Positions 45,196 through 54,221 of a stretch of DNA of 64,000 bases are shown here, in pieces. How positions within the stretch are numbered: the stretch's first letter is position 1; every line of letters begins with the position of its first letter. A program made the translations under genes and the position numbers. This stretch comes from Vibrio sp. DW001 (lineage in GTDB: Bacteria; Pseudomonadota; Gammaproteobacteria; Enterobacterales; Vibrionaceae). The stretch covers positions 372,001 to 436,000 of the forward strand of contig NZ_CP091976.1 of NCBI RefSeq assembly GCF_029016285.1. The letters are read 5' to 3'. The notes under the pieces were generated by a model. The model made no database searches. It saw only the letters and a program-made list of their open reading frames with translations, and was not told the DNA's origin.

Positions 45196-48100
45196 TCGCC
45201 TTCTTTGCTCGGCATTCAACTGGCGCAAATGTTCTGATGATAACGATACTATTATTAGGCGCATTTGCGTTGCCCAAATTACAGAAAGATACGTTTCCCG
45301 TAACACCAACCAAAGACATCGAAGTCCGAATTAATTATCCAGGCGCATCACCAATGGAGGTGCTAGAGGAGGTATGTTCACCACTAGAAGACTCTCTGGA
45401 TAAGCTCAACGGAATCAAAGAGCTCACTTGTGATGCGAGAGAAAACATCGCGATTGCCAACGCGGAAGTCACAGCCGGTGAGGATATTGATGTCCTCACC
45501 GCAGATATCCAACAACAGGTCAATGCTATCAGCGATTTCCCAGATCGAGTGGAGCAGATTACCGTTACCAAACAGGACCGGACGGCGAATGTTGCCAGCG
45601 TGGCGATAACAGGCGACATGTCTGAACAAGATCTCTATTACTATGCGCAAGAGGTGAAAAACCGACTCAAAGCCAACCCTTTAATCGCTCAAGTTGTGGT
45701 CTCTGGTTTTTCTGAGCAAGAGATAGAAGTACGCATTTCAGATTGGAAATTAAAACAGTATGGGTTAAGTATTTCTGATCTTTCTACCTTGGTTGAGCAA
45801 CAAAATATCAACAGCCCCGCGGGAGTATTTACCAATCAATTAGAAGCACTGAGTGTCCGTTTTAACCACCAAAGTAATCATGTTGAGGACTTCAAAAACT
45901 TAATCATCAAAACCAGTGAAAAAGGCAGCCAAATTCGGCTTGGTGACATCGCTAAGATTGAACAAAAATTCGCACTGGATGAAGAAAAAATTCTGTTCAA
46001 CGGCCAACAGGCCGCCCTATTACAGATATCAAAAACCTATTTTCAAGACACATTAAAAGTAAAAGAAGCGTTAGATAAGCTGATAAAGCGTGAACAAAAT
46101 ATGGCCGCCTCTGGTATTAAATTGACGATCACCCAAGATGTCAGCGTAAACATTAACGAACGTCTTCGTATATTGACCAGTAACGGGATACAAGGGCTAG
46201 CGCTTGCGTTCTTAATGTTGTGGGCATTTTTCAATATCCGCTTTAGTTTTTGGGTGGCAATGGGGTTACCTGTCTCGTTTCTTGGTTCTATCTTTGTTAT
46301 GCATTTACTTGGCTATACTATCAATATGATGACCATGGTCGGTCTTATTGTTGCAATTGGATTGTTGATGGATGATTCATTAATCATCGCCGAAAACATA
46401 GCAGCAAAACGCCAAGCTGGTATGTCATCTTACGAGGCAGCAATCGTTGGCACTAGGCAAGTGTTTCCTGGGGTCATAGCCTCGTTTGCGACAACATTAA
46501 TGGTCATCGGTCCGCTCATGTTTTTAAGCGGCAAGCTTGGGGAAGTACTACGCTATATACCGATCATTCTTCTGATCACTTTACTGGTCAGCCTTATTGA
46601 AGCATTTTTGATTTTACCTTCTCATTTAGCCCATAGTCACATAGAGACCAAATCCAATCCGATCAGAGATCGATTCCTCGCAACATTCGAACGGATAAGA
46701 GACACGATATTTGTCCCTATTTCAGTCAAAGCCATGGACACCCCCTACTTTAGCCTAGGATTAATGTTGATGGTTGTGCTCGTTTCAACAGCCACTTTCC
46801 CCGCTGGTTGGCTAAAGTTTAAAGCGATGCCATCACTAGAAAGCGATACCTTACAGGCCAGAATTTTATTACCGCAAGGGAGTCTTCTGAATCAAACCGA
46901 AACGGTAGTAAGCAAGGTTTCCACTGCACTAACTGACCTCAATCAAGAATATGCCGTCAAATTCCCAGATTCGCCTCCCTTAATTGAAAGCACGACAATC
47001 ATGTACAATACCAATATCGATGCCAAGGAATCAGGCCCTCATTTAGCGACAGTCAGCGCCGATTTACTCGCGGCGCAGTTCCGACAAGAAAGCATAAAGT
47101 CGTTAATTCAAAACTGGAAGAAGAAGGTTGGACCAACAGCAGACGTGGTTTCACTCAAATTCACAGACAAGGAGCGCGGAATTGCTGGCAACGGTATTGA
47201 TATTAGAGTGCAAGGTAGCTCTCTCGATGAACTGAACAAAGCGAGTCGCTCTCTTATCAAGTGGCTGAAAGGGTTCGATGGTGTATTTAACCTTTCGAAT
47301 GACCTACGTGATGGCCGAACAGAGATCCACGTGAGTTTGAAAAATGAAGCGGGTGTCGTGGGTATCAATGCAGCACAAGTTGCACAGACATTAAGGAGTG
47401 CCGTAAAAGGTGGTACCGACCTTTCAGTATTCCAAAATGGCGAAACTCTAGATATTACCGTCAGGGTAGATGAATTTACCTATCAGGCGAGCTTGAGCGG
47501 TCTAAAAGATCTCGCGGTTACCGCTTCGAATGGAAAATTGGTGCCTCTCTCTAGTGTGGCCGAATTTCAGGAAAAACAGTCGTACTCGAGAATCAATCGT
47601 ATCAATTCGCTAAATACCGTTACTGTGCAGGGTAACGTGAATACCAGAATTGCAAACTCCAGAGAAATTATGCAGAAGTTCTACGGAGAGTTCGTACCGA
47701 ATTCAAAGAAAAAATTCCCTGATGTCACGTTTGTTTCTCAAGGACAAGACAAAGAGAGCGCTGACACTGGTTCGTCATTATTGACCTTTTTTTCCCTCGG
47801 TGTGATTGGTATCTTTCTAATTTTGGCTTTTCTATTCCAAAGCTTCAGTCAACCCTTCGCAGTGCTGCTTGCAATACCGATGGGGTGGATCGGTGTTATT
47901 TGGGGGCACCTAGGTATGGGGTTAGACCTTACCATTCCGAGCTTAGTCGGGTTCGCGACCCTTGCTGGTATCGTGGTTAATGACAATATTCTTTTGGTTA
48001 ATTTTGTTAAAGAAAATATGGCGAAAGGCCAACATTTAAAAGAAGCGTGTAAAGAAGCCGTTCATGACCGATTTAGAGCGATTTTTATTACATCATTAAC

Positions 48101-48344
48101 GACATTTGCTGGTCTGCTGCCTTTACTTACAGAAAGTAGCACTCAGGCTCAGTTTTTAATTCCACTCATTGCGAGCATTGCGTTTGGACTGATGACAGCA
48201 ACATTACTCGCCTCCATTATCGTCCCCTGCGTACTATTAATATTGGACGACTTAAAGCTCACTTCGCTTGCTCCATTAGAAAGACAACCGGACACCAAGT
48301 ACCCGGTCTCGACTAACTGTTACATCAATCTAAGCGGAAAATAG
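45192..48344 (+). CDS. RND efflux pump inner-membrane transporter
   Basis: This 1050-residue HAE-1-type RND protein has 12 membrane helices in two halves and two large periplasmic loops. Characteristic segments are A-R-H-S-T-G-A-N at the start, V-G-L-I-V-A-I-G-L-L-M-D-D-S-L-I-I-A-E-N (helix 4 with paired aspartates) and L-V-G-F-A-T-L-A-G-I-V-V-N-D-N-I-L-L in the second half. It exports compounds with the proton gradient. The substrate is unknown; the family includes multidrug and fatty-acid type pumps. It overlaps the adaptor gene by 4 nt. Confidence 0.92.
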   Translation: MIAFFARHSTGANVLMITILLLGAFALPKLQKDTFPVTPTKDIEVRINYPGASPMEVLEEVCSPLEDSLDKLNGIKELTCDARENIAIANAEVTAGEDIDVLTADIQQQVNAISDFPDRVEQITVTKQDRTANVASVAITGDMSEQDLYYYAQEVKNRLKANPLIAQVVVSGFSEQEIEVRISDWKLKQYGLSISDLSTLVEQQNINSPAGVFTNQLEALSVRFNHQSNHVEDFKNLIIKTSEKGSQIRLGDIAKIEQKFALDEEKILFNGQQAALLQISKTYFQDTLKVKEALDKLIKREQNMAASGIKLTITQDVSVNINERLRILTSNGIQGLALAFLMLWAFFNIRFSFWVAMGLPVSFLGSIFVMHLLGYTINMMTMVGLIVAIGLLMDDSLIIAENIAAKRQAGMSSYEAAIVGTRQVFPGVIASFATTLMVIGPLMFLSGKLGEVLRYIPIILLITLLVSLIEAFLILPSHLAHSHIETKSNPIRDRFLATFERIRDTIFVPISVKAMDTPYFSLGLMLMVVLVSTATFPAGWLKFKAMPSLESDTLQARILLPQGSLLNQTETVVSKVSTALTDLNQEYAVKFPDSPPLIESTTIMYNTNIDAKESGPHLATVSADLLAAQFRQESIKSLIQNWKKKVGPTADVVSLKFTDKERGIAGNGIDIRVQGSSLDELNKASRSLIKWLKGFDGVFNLSNDLRDGRTEIHVSLKNEAGVVGINAAQVAQTLRSAVKGGTDLSVFQNGETLDITVRVDEFTYQASLSGLKDLAVTASNGKLVPLSSVAEFQEKQSYSRINRINSLNTVTVQGNVNTRIANSREIMQKFYGEFVPNSKKKFPDVTFVSQGQDKESADTGSSLLTFFSLGVIGIFLILAFLFQSFSQPFAVLLAIPMGWIGVIWGHLGMGLDLTIPSLVGFATLAGIVVNDNILLVNFVKENMAKGQHLKEACKEAVHDRFRAIFITSLTTFAGLLPLLTESSTQAQFLIPLIASIAFGLMTATLLASIIVPCVLLILDDLKLTSLAPLERQPDTKYPVSTNCYINLSGK

Positions 48345-48473
48345 TTAAGAAATACGTTCAATAGTGATCGGGTGGTTAGGTTCAGTATCAATAGCGGCTC
48401 TAGGTCCTAAACCTGAGCCGTTACAGCACCCTGACAATAATAGAATGATAGTAACTAAGGCTGACCATCTCAT
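48345..48473 (-). CDS. 42-residue lipoprotein
   Basis: The peptide begins MRWSALVTIILLLSGCCNGS: a short charged start, a hydrophobic run and a perfect lipobox L-S-G-C with the lipidated cysteine at 16. AGGAG lies 7 nt upstream of the ATG. It is convergent with the RND pump, its stop directly abutting that of the pump gene. The mature peptide would be about 27 residues (ending I-E-R-I-S). No family is recognised; it may act at the outer membrane, like other tiny lipoproteins near envelope pumps. Confidence 0.65.
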   Translation of the reverse strand: MRWSALVTIILLLSGCCNGSGLGPRAAIDTEPNHPITIERIS

Positions 48474-48629
48474 AATACTCTCCTGCTCATTTAATTATCT
48501 CTCCATAGAGTATAAATAAGCTAGGAGAGCAGAATGTGACCAACCTTATAAGTCCGTGACCTCACCTCCCTGTTTATCACAAACTTACTTCGAGTTGTCA
48601 GAGCACCTCGACCTGAACCGTCAATATTT

Positions 48630-49229
48630 TTATAGCGTTAACAGATAATTGACAAGCTGATAGTACTCAGCAATTGTTTCGATACCATCTGACTTAACGA
48701 TGTACTTGTTGTTCACAACCACACCAGGAACACCCGATAAACCCGTCGCTTTAAACTGCTTATCAAAGCGTTTCTGCATTGAGTCTACTGCAAAACCGTT
48801 AAACGCAGAGTCAAACTTCTTAGCAGAAACACCATTATCGATAAAGACTTGACGAAGTTCGGCTTCATTGCTCGGGGTCTTCTTGAAGTCATGGATCTGT
48901 TTGAACATTGGCATCACAACCTGATCTTCAACCTTCAACGCTACCATTGTCGCGTAAGCTTTTGCCATAGGAACCGCCATATTGTTACCCATAAACGACA
49001 CGTGTACTTTCTGGAAAGATGCACCCTCAGGTAACTCATCCTTCAACCCTTCCATCACGGGTTCGAATCCGTAACAATGTGGACAATAGAATGAAAAGAA
49101 CTCTGTTACCGTTGGGGAGGAGGCCTTCGCTGTATCTAAGACAGTATAGTGTTTGCCTTCAGAAAATTGGGCGGCATAAGCAGATAGGCTCATCAAGGTT
49201 GTTGCGACTAACAATATAAATTTTTTCAT
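48630..49229 (-). CDS. dsbA: Thiol:disulfide interchange protein DsbA
   Basis: This 199-residue periplasmic oxidase inserts disulfides into exported proteins. It has a signal peptide ([20 protein letters not shown]), the active site F-Y-C-P-H-C-Y near residue 48, the inserted helical domain, and the cis-proline segment G-V-P-G-V near 163. Length and motif agree with Vibrio DsbA (TcpG). Monocistronic here. Confidence 0.93.
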   Translation of the reverse strand: MKKFILLVATTLMSLSAYAAQFSEGKHYTVLDTAKASSPTVTEFFSFYCPHCYGFEPVMEGLKDELPEGASFQKVHVSFMGNNMAVPMAKAYATMVALKVEDQVVMPMFKQIHDFKKTPSNEAELRQVFIDNGVSAKKFDSAFNGFAVDSMQKRFDKQFKATGLSGVPGVVVNNKYIVKSDGIETIAEYYQLVNYLLTL

Positions 49230-49353
49230 TTCAATCTCATTCTCTTAAAAATCCGATTCGAATTTTATACATTACTTTCTAATATCATCACCAGTCTGGC
49301 AGACTCTAGGTCTAACCGAATACATGGTCTTTGATTCACATTACAAAAAAAAG

Positions 49354-49719
49354 TTAAGAGATTGGAGGCTTATAGAGGGATTGAACGAGGATATTCGTTT
49401 TGTTAGAGAGCTCTCTTTCAATAAGCGCCAAAGTATAAGAAGGTGTGAGAAGCAAACTTTGGCTTAGTGCAGACGGCGGATACAATGCGTGGACAGCAGA
49501 CATACAACAGTGCGACGTCGAGTTAGCGTTGGTCTCTAGCACCAACGCACTATGCTCTACAGCACCGGCATAAACTACCTGCGTATTTGCAGCATCGATA
49601 GGGCATATGTCGTAGTTACCAAATGACACAACCACAGACGCACTCGCATTAAAACTCATCATCAATAATGACATGAGCAAAAAGCAAGTAATCGTAATAG
49701 GTTGAGTACGAAGCAACAT
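49354..49719 (-). CDS. Exported hypothetical protein
   Basis: This 121-residue frame starts with a signal peptide (hydrophobic residues about 10-27, cut near ASA). The mature part has cysteines in D-I-C-P-I-D and S-H-C-C-M-S-A, a spacing that slightly resembles DUF2946-type small exported proteins, but I cannot assign it. There is no clear operon partner: DsbA lies beyond on the same strand with 124 bp between. Codon use and the signal peptide support a real gene. Confidence 0.5.
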   Translation of the reverse strand: MLLRTQPITITCFLLMSLLMMSFNASASVVVSFGNYDICPIDAANTQVVYAGAVEHSALVLETNANSTSHCCMSAVHALYPPSALSQSLLLTPSYTLALIERELSNKTNILVQSLYKPPIS

Positions 49720-49862
49720 ATAATCACTAGTAGTTGAGAGTTGTTGTCATCATACATAAAGGTATTCACGTTAACAACGGTGAAATGTGTTCACTCTTGC
49801 AGGTGTCAATTCAAAATTGAGTTGAAAGGTATAACCAATAAGCCGACAATCGAGGCGATACC

Positions 49863-50516
49863 ATGCTAAGAAAGTTTGTGGTCAAGGATAAACGCTTTAC
49901 CCAACAAAACAGAATGGAAGGGACCGAATTGAGTAACACTAATTCTACGGGCAACCTATGCCCGATTCTGGAGACATCTCGATATATCATTCGAGCATTT
50001 GAGAAAACGGATCTAACTGTATTTGCACAATACAGAGCAGACAAGAATGTCGCTCGCTACCAGAGCTGGAGCAATTACACCTACCAAGATGCCGTTAAGC
50101 TATTTGAAAGAATGGATTATTCCACCTTTGGAAGTTTGGGTCACTGGTACCAGTTAGCGATAGAACAAAAATCCTCGAAGACACTTGTTGGTGACCTTGC
50201 GGTTCATTTTATTGATCAAGAAAAAATGGAAGTTGGCTTCACTGTTTCAGCCGAGAACCAAAGAGAAGGCGTTGCATTTGAAGCTCTGTCTGCTTTACTC
50301 GATTATCTATTTTTTACACTCAATAAACAGAAAATCGTTGCCTTCGTTGATATGAAAAATGACGCATCTTACAAACTGTTAGAAAAAACGGGCTTTAAAC
50401 GCACTGCCAACCTAAAAGCCGATGATTCCCCGCAGGCGGGTTGGGGAGACGAGTATTTCTACATAAAACTTCGTTCTATGCATAGCCACTCCATAAAGAT
50501 CAATGACAACAAATAA
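49863..50516 (+). CDS. RimJ/RimL-type GNAT acetyltransferase
   Basis: This acetyltransferase has 217 residues from the ATG at 49863 (GAGG upstream); the ATG at 49914 is an alternative and the family homology begins only after it (L-E-T-S-R-Y-I-I-R-A-F). The pattern V-A-R-Y-Q-S-W near residue 58, V-G-F-T-V-S-A-E-N-Q-R-E-G-V-A-F-E-A and S-Y-K-L-L-E-K-T-G-F-K-R-T near 170 is typical of ribosomal-protein-type or small-amine acetyltransferases. Substrate unknown. Confidence 0.8.
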   Translation: MLRKFVVKDKRFTQQNRMEGTELSNTNSTGNLCPILETSRYIIRAFEKTDLTVFAQYRADKNVARYQSWSNYTYQDAVKLFERMDYSTFGSLGHWYQLAIEQKSSKTLVGDLAVHFIDQEKMEVGFTVSAENQREGVAFEALSALLDYLFFTLNKQKIVAFVDMKNDASYKLLEKTGFKRTANLKADDSPQAGWGDEYFYIKLRSMHSHSIKINDNK

Positions 50517-50816
50517 CCAGTAATAGATCACTCTACGTCCCATTAATGCAAACCCGGCTTTCGCATAGTGGAAGGGTATTCGTTAAAAAGTCTACTTCCC
50601 TCGATATAACCAAATGATAGCGAAGGTATATTTGTTATGCGCGTTATTACAACGTTATGTCTAGCGCTAACAAGACGCCCTTTATATTGGAATGTATTTT
50701 GTAGTTTCATTCCCTAACGTATTGAAAATAATTCTAAATAACTGATTAAGTGTTATCGCCACTAAAGATAATAATTATTTTTACCATATCCTACGATCAT
50801 AAATTAGGAGATATAT
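50517..50816 (+). promoter_or_regulatory. Leader region of atoE
   Basis: These 300 bp between the GNAT gene and atoE hold no gene. The last part, with A/T runs and an AGGAG ribosome site 8 nt before the atoE ATG, is the likely promoter and leader. No terminator or recognised operator is seen. Confidence 0.4.
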
Positions 50817-52196
50817 ATGTCAACTGAGACCCTACCGAATTCAAAACAAACACTGTTACAAAAATTTTCAGGCGTCTGTACTGCGATAGTTCAGCGGTAC
50901 CTGCCAGACCCATTTCTTTTCGCAGCCATACTCACTTTTATTGTATTCTTATTGGTTATGCCTATTACAAATCAAAGTCCACTACAAGTTGTGGATGCGT
51001 TCGCCGGAGGGTTCTGGAAGCTGCTTAAATTTGCAATGCAAATGGCTCTGGTCGTCGTAACGGGACAAGCCATGGCTTCTGCTCCTGTATTTAGGAGAGG
51101 ATTGTCATATTTGGCTATGGCAGCAAAAACACCCGGCCATGCCATTCTTATGGTCACTATTGTATCTGCCATTGCTTGTTGGATTAACTGGGGATTTGGT
51201 TTAGTTGTTGGTGCTATTTTCGCAAGAGAATTAGCCACAAGAGTGAAAGGGGTTGATTATCGCCTTCTTATTGCTTCTGCCTATACAGGTTTCCTATTCT
51301 GGCACGCAGGTTTATCCGGTTCTGTTCCGCTCGCATTGGCAAGTGGTAGCAATCTAGAAACAGTGACTGCTGGTGCGCTTACATCACCCATCGGTACGAG
51401 TGAAACCATTTTTTCAAGCATGAATATCATTATATTGTTGGTGATGTTGGCTGTTATTCCATTTTTAAATCGCGCTATGCACCCAACCGCCGAAAATGTC
51501 TTTACTATTCCGTCTAACTTATTGTTTGACGAAGAGGAAACTGAAGAATTCGAGCCGAAAACGCCCGCAGAAAAACTTGAGCACAGCCCTTGGATCAATC
51601 GAATTTTAGCTCTGCTTGGTTTTACTTACATAGTGAGTTATTTTATTGATAACGGTTTTGCACTGAACCTAAATATTGTTAATTTTATCTTCTTGTTTAC
51701 GGCTATTTTGCTTCATGGTACGCCAAAAAGATTATTAAAAGCCGTCGCCGAAGGCACTAAAAATACCACCGGTATTTTGCTACAGTTTCCTTTCTACGCA
51801 GGTATTATGGGCATGATGGTAGCAAAAGGACCGGATGGCGTTTCGCTTGCCGGCGCTATGTCTGACATGTTTGTTTCTATTTCAAATGAAACGACCTTTC
51901 CACTATTTACATTTTTAAGTGCAGGTATAGTTAACTTCTTTGTTCCTTCTGGAGGAGGTCAATGGGCTGTACAAGCGCCAATAATGATGCCTGCTGGTCT
52001 TGAATTAGGTGTCCCAGCTGCAAAAACAGCAATGGCCATCGCATGGGGAGACGCGTGGACAAATATGATTCAACCGTTCTGGGCGCTACCTGCATTGAGT
52101 ATTGCAGGCTTAAGTGCGAAGGATATTATGGGGTACTGTATTGTATCCTTATTGGCATCGGGAGTTATCATAGGTTTAGGGTTAATGATTCTATAA
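50817..52196 (+). CDS. atoE: Short-chain fatty acid transporter AtoE
   Basis: This 459-residue inner-membrane protein has about 11-12 helices and matches the AtoE/short-chain-fatty-acid family: Y-L-P-D-P-F-L-F-A near residue 29, W-I-N-W-G-F-G-L near 122, N-F-F-V-P-S-G-G-G-Q-W-A-V-Q near 378, and W-G-D-A-W-T-N-M-I-Q-P-F-W-A-L-P near 405. It would import acetoacetate or butyrate for the neighbouring ato genes, which lie convergently on the other strand. Confidence 0.93.
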   Translation: MSTETLPNSKQTLLQKFSGVCTAIVQRYLPDPFLFAAILTFIVFLLVMPITNQSPLQVVDAFAGGFWKLLKFAMQMALVVVTGQAMASAPVFRRGLSYLAMAAKTPGHAILMVTIVSAIACWINWGFGLVVGAIFARELATRVKGVDYRLLIASAYTGFLFWHAGLSGSVPLALASGSNLETVTAGALTSPIGTSETIFSSMNIIILLVMLAVIPFLNRAMHPTAENVFTIPSNLLFDEEETEEFEPKTPAEKLEHSPWINRILALLGFTYIVSYFIDNGFALNLNIVNFIFLFTAILLHGTPKRLLKAVAEGTKNTTGILLQFPFYAGIMGMMVAKGPDGVSLAGAMSDMFVSISNETTFPLFTFLSAGIVNFFVPSGGGQWAVQAPIMMPAGLELGVPAAKTAMAIAWGDAWTNMIQPFWALPALSIAGLSAKDIMGYCIVSLLASGVIIGLGLMIL

Positions 52197-52216
52197 TTTA
52201 ATTATTAACGGACTTT

Positions 52217-52255
52217 AAGAACCACAAATAATTATATTTGTGGTTCTTTTTTTTT
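52217..52255 (+). terminator. Terminator of atoE
   Basis: AAGAACCACAAATA and TATTTGTGGTTCTT form a 14-bp stem with a 4-nt loop, followed by a T run of more than six. Confidence 0.88.
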
Positions 52256-52554
52256 GGGTTTATTCAGTGTTAATCTGTCCTTTCATCGCGTTAAATAAAT
52301 ACTTTTTTAGCCCACATTAAGTCCAGCGTAATATCCAAACTATAAATGAATGATATAAAAGACACATGGTTTTTAATTATTACTATAAATTGAATATTAG
52401 GAGGTGGTATAGAGTAATCATAATGTTTTCGTTTTACATCAGCGACAGTTACATCGATTAGCTATCTATATTTTTCGAACCTCATTAAGGTGCAATAACG
52501 CCTAATATCAACCTAACTACTATATTCAATCGTTCTGGTTATACGCTATAATTC
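52256..52554. other. Gap between atoE and the LysR remnant
   Basis: This AT-rich stretch of about 300 bp has no supported ORF. An AGGAGG at about 52399 is followed by an ATG 18 nt on that opens only a 12-codon frame. A TATAAT-like GGTTATACGCTATAAT stands just before the LysR remnant and may be its old promoter. Confidence 0.4.
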
Positions 52555-52776
52555 ATGCTCGATAAAAGAGCTCTCATTATCTGCGTTATCCGTACAGGTT
52601 CTATCTTTGCAGCTGCCCGCAAAGTTGATGTTTTAGTTTCCGCAGGAATCGGTGGTGGCAAAAATGAGAAGAAAATTGGGGACGTTCTGTATAGACGGGA
52701 TAATCGTTTACTCAGCGCTTATCAAGCCACCAATGCCTTTACGACAACGTTGACAGGCAGCAAGATTAGGCGCTGA
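52555..52776 (+). pseudogene. LysR regulator remnant (HTH part only)
   Basis: This 73-residue frame aligns with the LysR DNA-binding domain: A-L-I-I-C-V-I-R-T-G-S-I-F-A-A-A-R-K-V-D-V, then a degraded recognition helix (V-S-A-G-I-G-G-G-K-N-E-K) and I-G-D-V-L-Y-R-R. It ends after the linker helix, where a normal LysR protein has about 200 more residues. The whole ligand-binding domain is missing and atoA follows 7 bp later, convergently. It is probably a deleted regulator of the ato genes, though a functional stand-alone HTH cannot be excluded. Confidence 0.5.
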
Positions 52777-52782
52777 TAAGCT

Positions 52783-53508
52783 TTAAGGCTGACACATCTG
52801 TTTTAGATTAGTAGAAATGATAAGTTCCGCCTCTGTTGCGGCTTGTACTTGCTCAACACTGTAACCAGACGCGATTTCGGTCAGTTGCATTCCTTGTGGC
52901 GTAATAGTAATCACCCCCATTTCGGTCACAATCATATTAACTTGACCTGACGCTGTGAGAGGAAGCGTACAGTTTTTGAGTAATTTTGCCTGTCCTTTTG
53001 CGGTGTGCTCCATAGCAATAATCACCTTTTTAGCACCAACAACAAGGTCCATAGCTCCTCCCATACCCGGAACCATTTTCCCCGGTATGATCCAGTTAGC
53101 AAGGTTGCCTTTCTCATCTACCTGCAGTGCACCTAACACGCTTACATCAACATGCCCACCACGGATAATGGCAAATGAATCTGCGCTATTAAAATAGCTT
53201 GCACCCGTATCAGCCGTGATAGGCTGACCACCCGCATTGACTAAATCAGCATCGGTATCGCTTTCACCCGCTAAACCTGCAATACCTAATAAGCCATTTT
53301 CAGATTGCAGTAATACCTCGACATCGGAATCTACTTCATTGGCGACTAACGAAGGCATACCGATGCCCAGATTAATTATATCGCCATCGCTAAGTTCCTG
53401 AGCAATACGCCATGCAATAAGACGGCGCATCTGATGTTTATCTGTCTGCACTTTATTAGAACAAGCATTACTTGATGGCATATTTTCACTACCGGTTTTC
53501 TGGGTCAT
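52783..53508 (-). CDS. atoA: Acetate CoA-transferase beta subunit
   Basis: The ATG at 53508 (GAGGGCGC upstream, 1 nt after the atoD stop) gives 241 residues; an in-frame extension to 53580 overlaps atoD and is not needed. The catalytic glutamate is E70 in Q-S-E-N-G-L-L-G, and L-G-I-G-M-P precedes it. With AtoD it moves CoA from acetyl-CoA to acetoacetate. It is the last gene of the leftward atoB-atoD-atoA operon. Confidence 0.93.
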   Translation of the reverse strand: MTQKTGSENMPSSNACSNKVQTDKHQMRRLIAWRIAQELSDGDIINLGIGMPSLVANEVDSDVEVLLQSENGLLGIAGLAGESDTDADLVNAGGQPITADTGASYFNSADSFAIIRGGHVDVSVLGALQVDEKGNLANWIIPGKMVPGMGGAMDLVVGAKKVIIAMEHTAKGQAKLLKNCTLPLTASGQVNMIVTEMGVITITPQGMQLTEIASGYSVEQVQAATEAELIISTNLKQMCQP

Positions 53509-53509
53509 C

Positions 53510-54163
53510 TTAGCGCCCTCCTTGATAGATATAATCAACAAATAAACCCGGAGTATGAACACACTCTGGTTCAATTTCACCTACTTCGACTACCTGTTCC
53601 GCCTCCACAATAACGAGATCGGCAGCTGTCGCCATTAAAGGGTTAAAATTCTGAGTTGTTTTCTTGTAGAACACATTTCCACGTTCATCCACCACAGAAC
53701 CGCGAATAAAAGCGATATCGGCCCGAATCGGTTTCTCTAACAAAAATGGCTTCTCATCCACCATAATGATCTCTTTATTTTCCGCTACTAATGTCCCCAA
53801 CCCTGTCGGTGTTAATACTCCACCCAATCCAGCGCCGCCCGCGCGAATACGTTCAGCTAGTGTTCCTTGAGGTACCAATTCAACCTCAAGTACACCTTCG
53901 TTCATCTGCTTACCTGTTTCAGGGTTGGTGCCGATGTGTGATGCGGTCAATTTTTGAATTCGATTGGCCGCTATCAAACGCCCGGAACCTTTGGTTGGTG
54001 TACCAGTATCGGTAGAAATTAACTTGATATTCTTAATCCCATTGTCTAGCAGAATATCGATTAACCCTTCTGGCGCGCCATTTGCCATAAAACCACCAAT
54101 CATTATCGTCATGCCATCATGCAGTCGATTGGCAATTGCCTCAGCTGATATCTCTTTTTTCAT
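53510..54163 (-). CDS. atoD: Acetate CoA-transferase alpha subunit
   Basis: This 217-residue subunit carries the CoA-binding M-I-G-G-F-M-A-N-G-A-P-E-G near residue 21, I-R-A-G-G-A-G-L-G-G-V-L-T-P-T-G near 105, and A-D-I-A-F-I-R-G-S. It forms the heteromeric CoA transferase with AtoA, encoded 1 nt downstream. It is spaced 58 nt from atoB. Confidence 0.94.
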   Translation of the reverse strand: MKKEISAEAIANRLHDGMTIMIGGFMANGAPEGLIDILLDNGIKNIKLISTDTGTPTKGSGRLIAANRIQKLTASHIGTNPETGKQMNEGVLEVELVPQGTLAERIRAGGAGLGGVLTPTGLGTLVAENKEIIMVDEKPFLLEKPIRADIAFIRGSVVDERGNVFYKKTTQNFNPLMATAADLVIVEAEQVVEVGEIEPECVHTPGLFVDYIYQGGR

Positions 54164-54221
54164 TGTCTCTACCTTATGATACCAATCACATTCGTTATGT
54201 GACTAAAATGAAACCACGTAA

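Noticed and set aside
50635..50690. GTTATGCG...GCTAACAAGACGCC resembles integron attC ends
   Set aside because: The paired core sites and imperfect palindrome of a full attC are missing, and no cassettes or integrase are nearby.
52399..52460. AGGAGG followed by a 12-codon ATG frame
   Set aside because: Spacing of 18 nt is too long and the peptide is too short and unremarkable.
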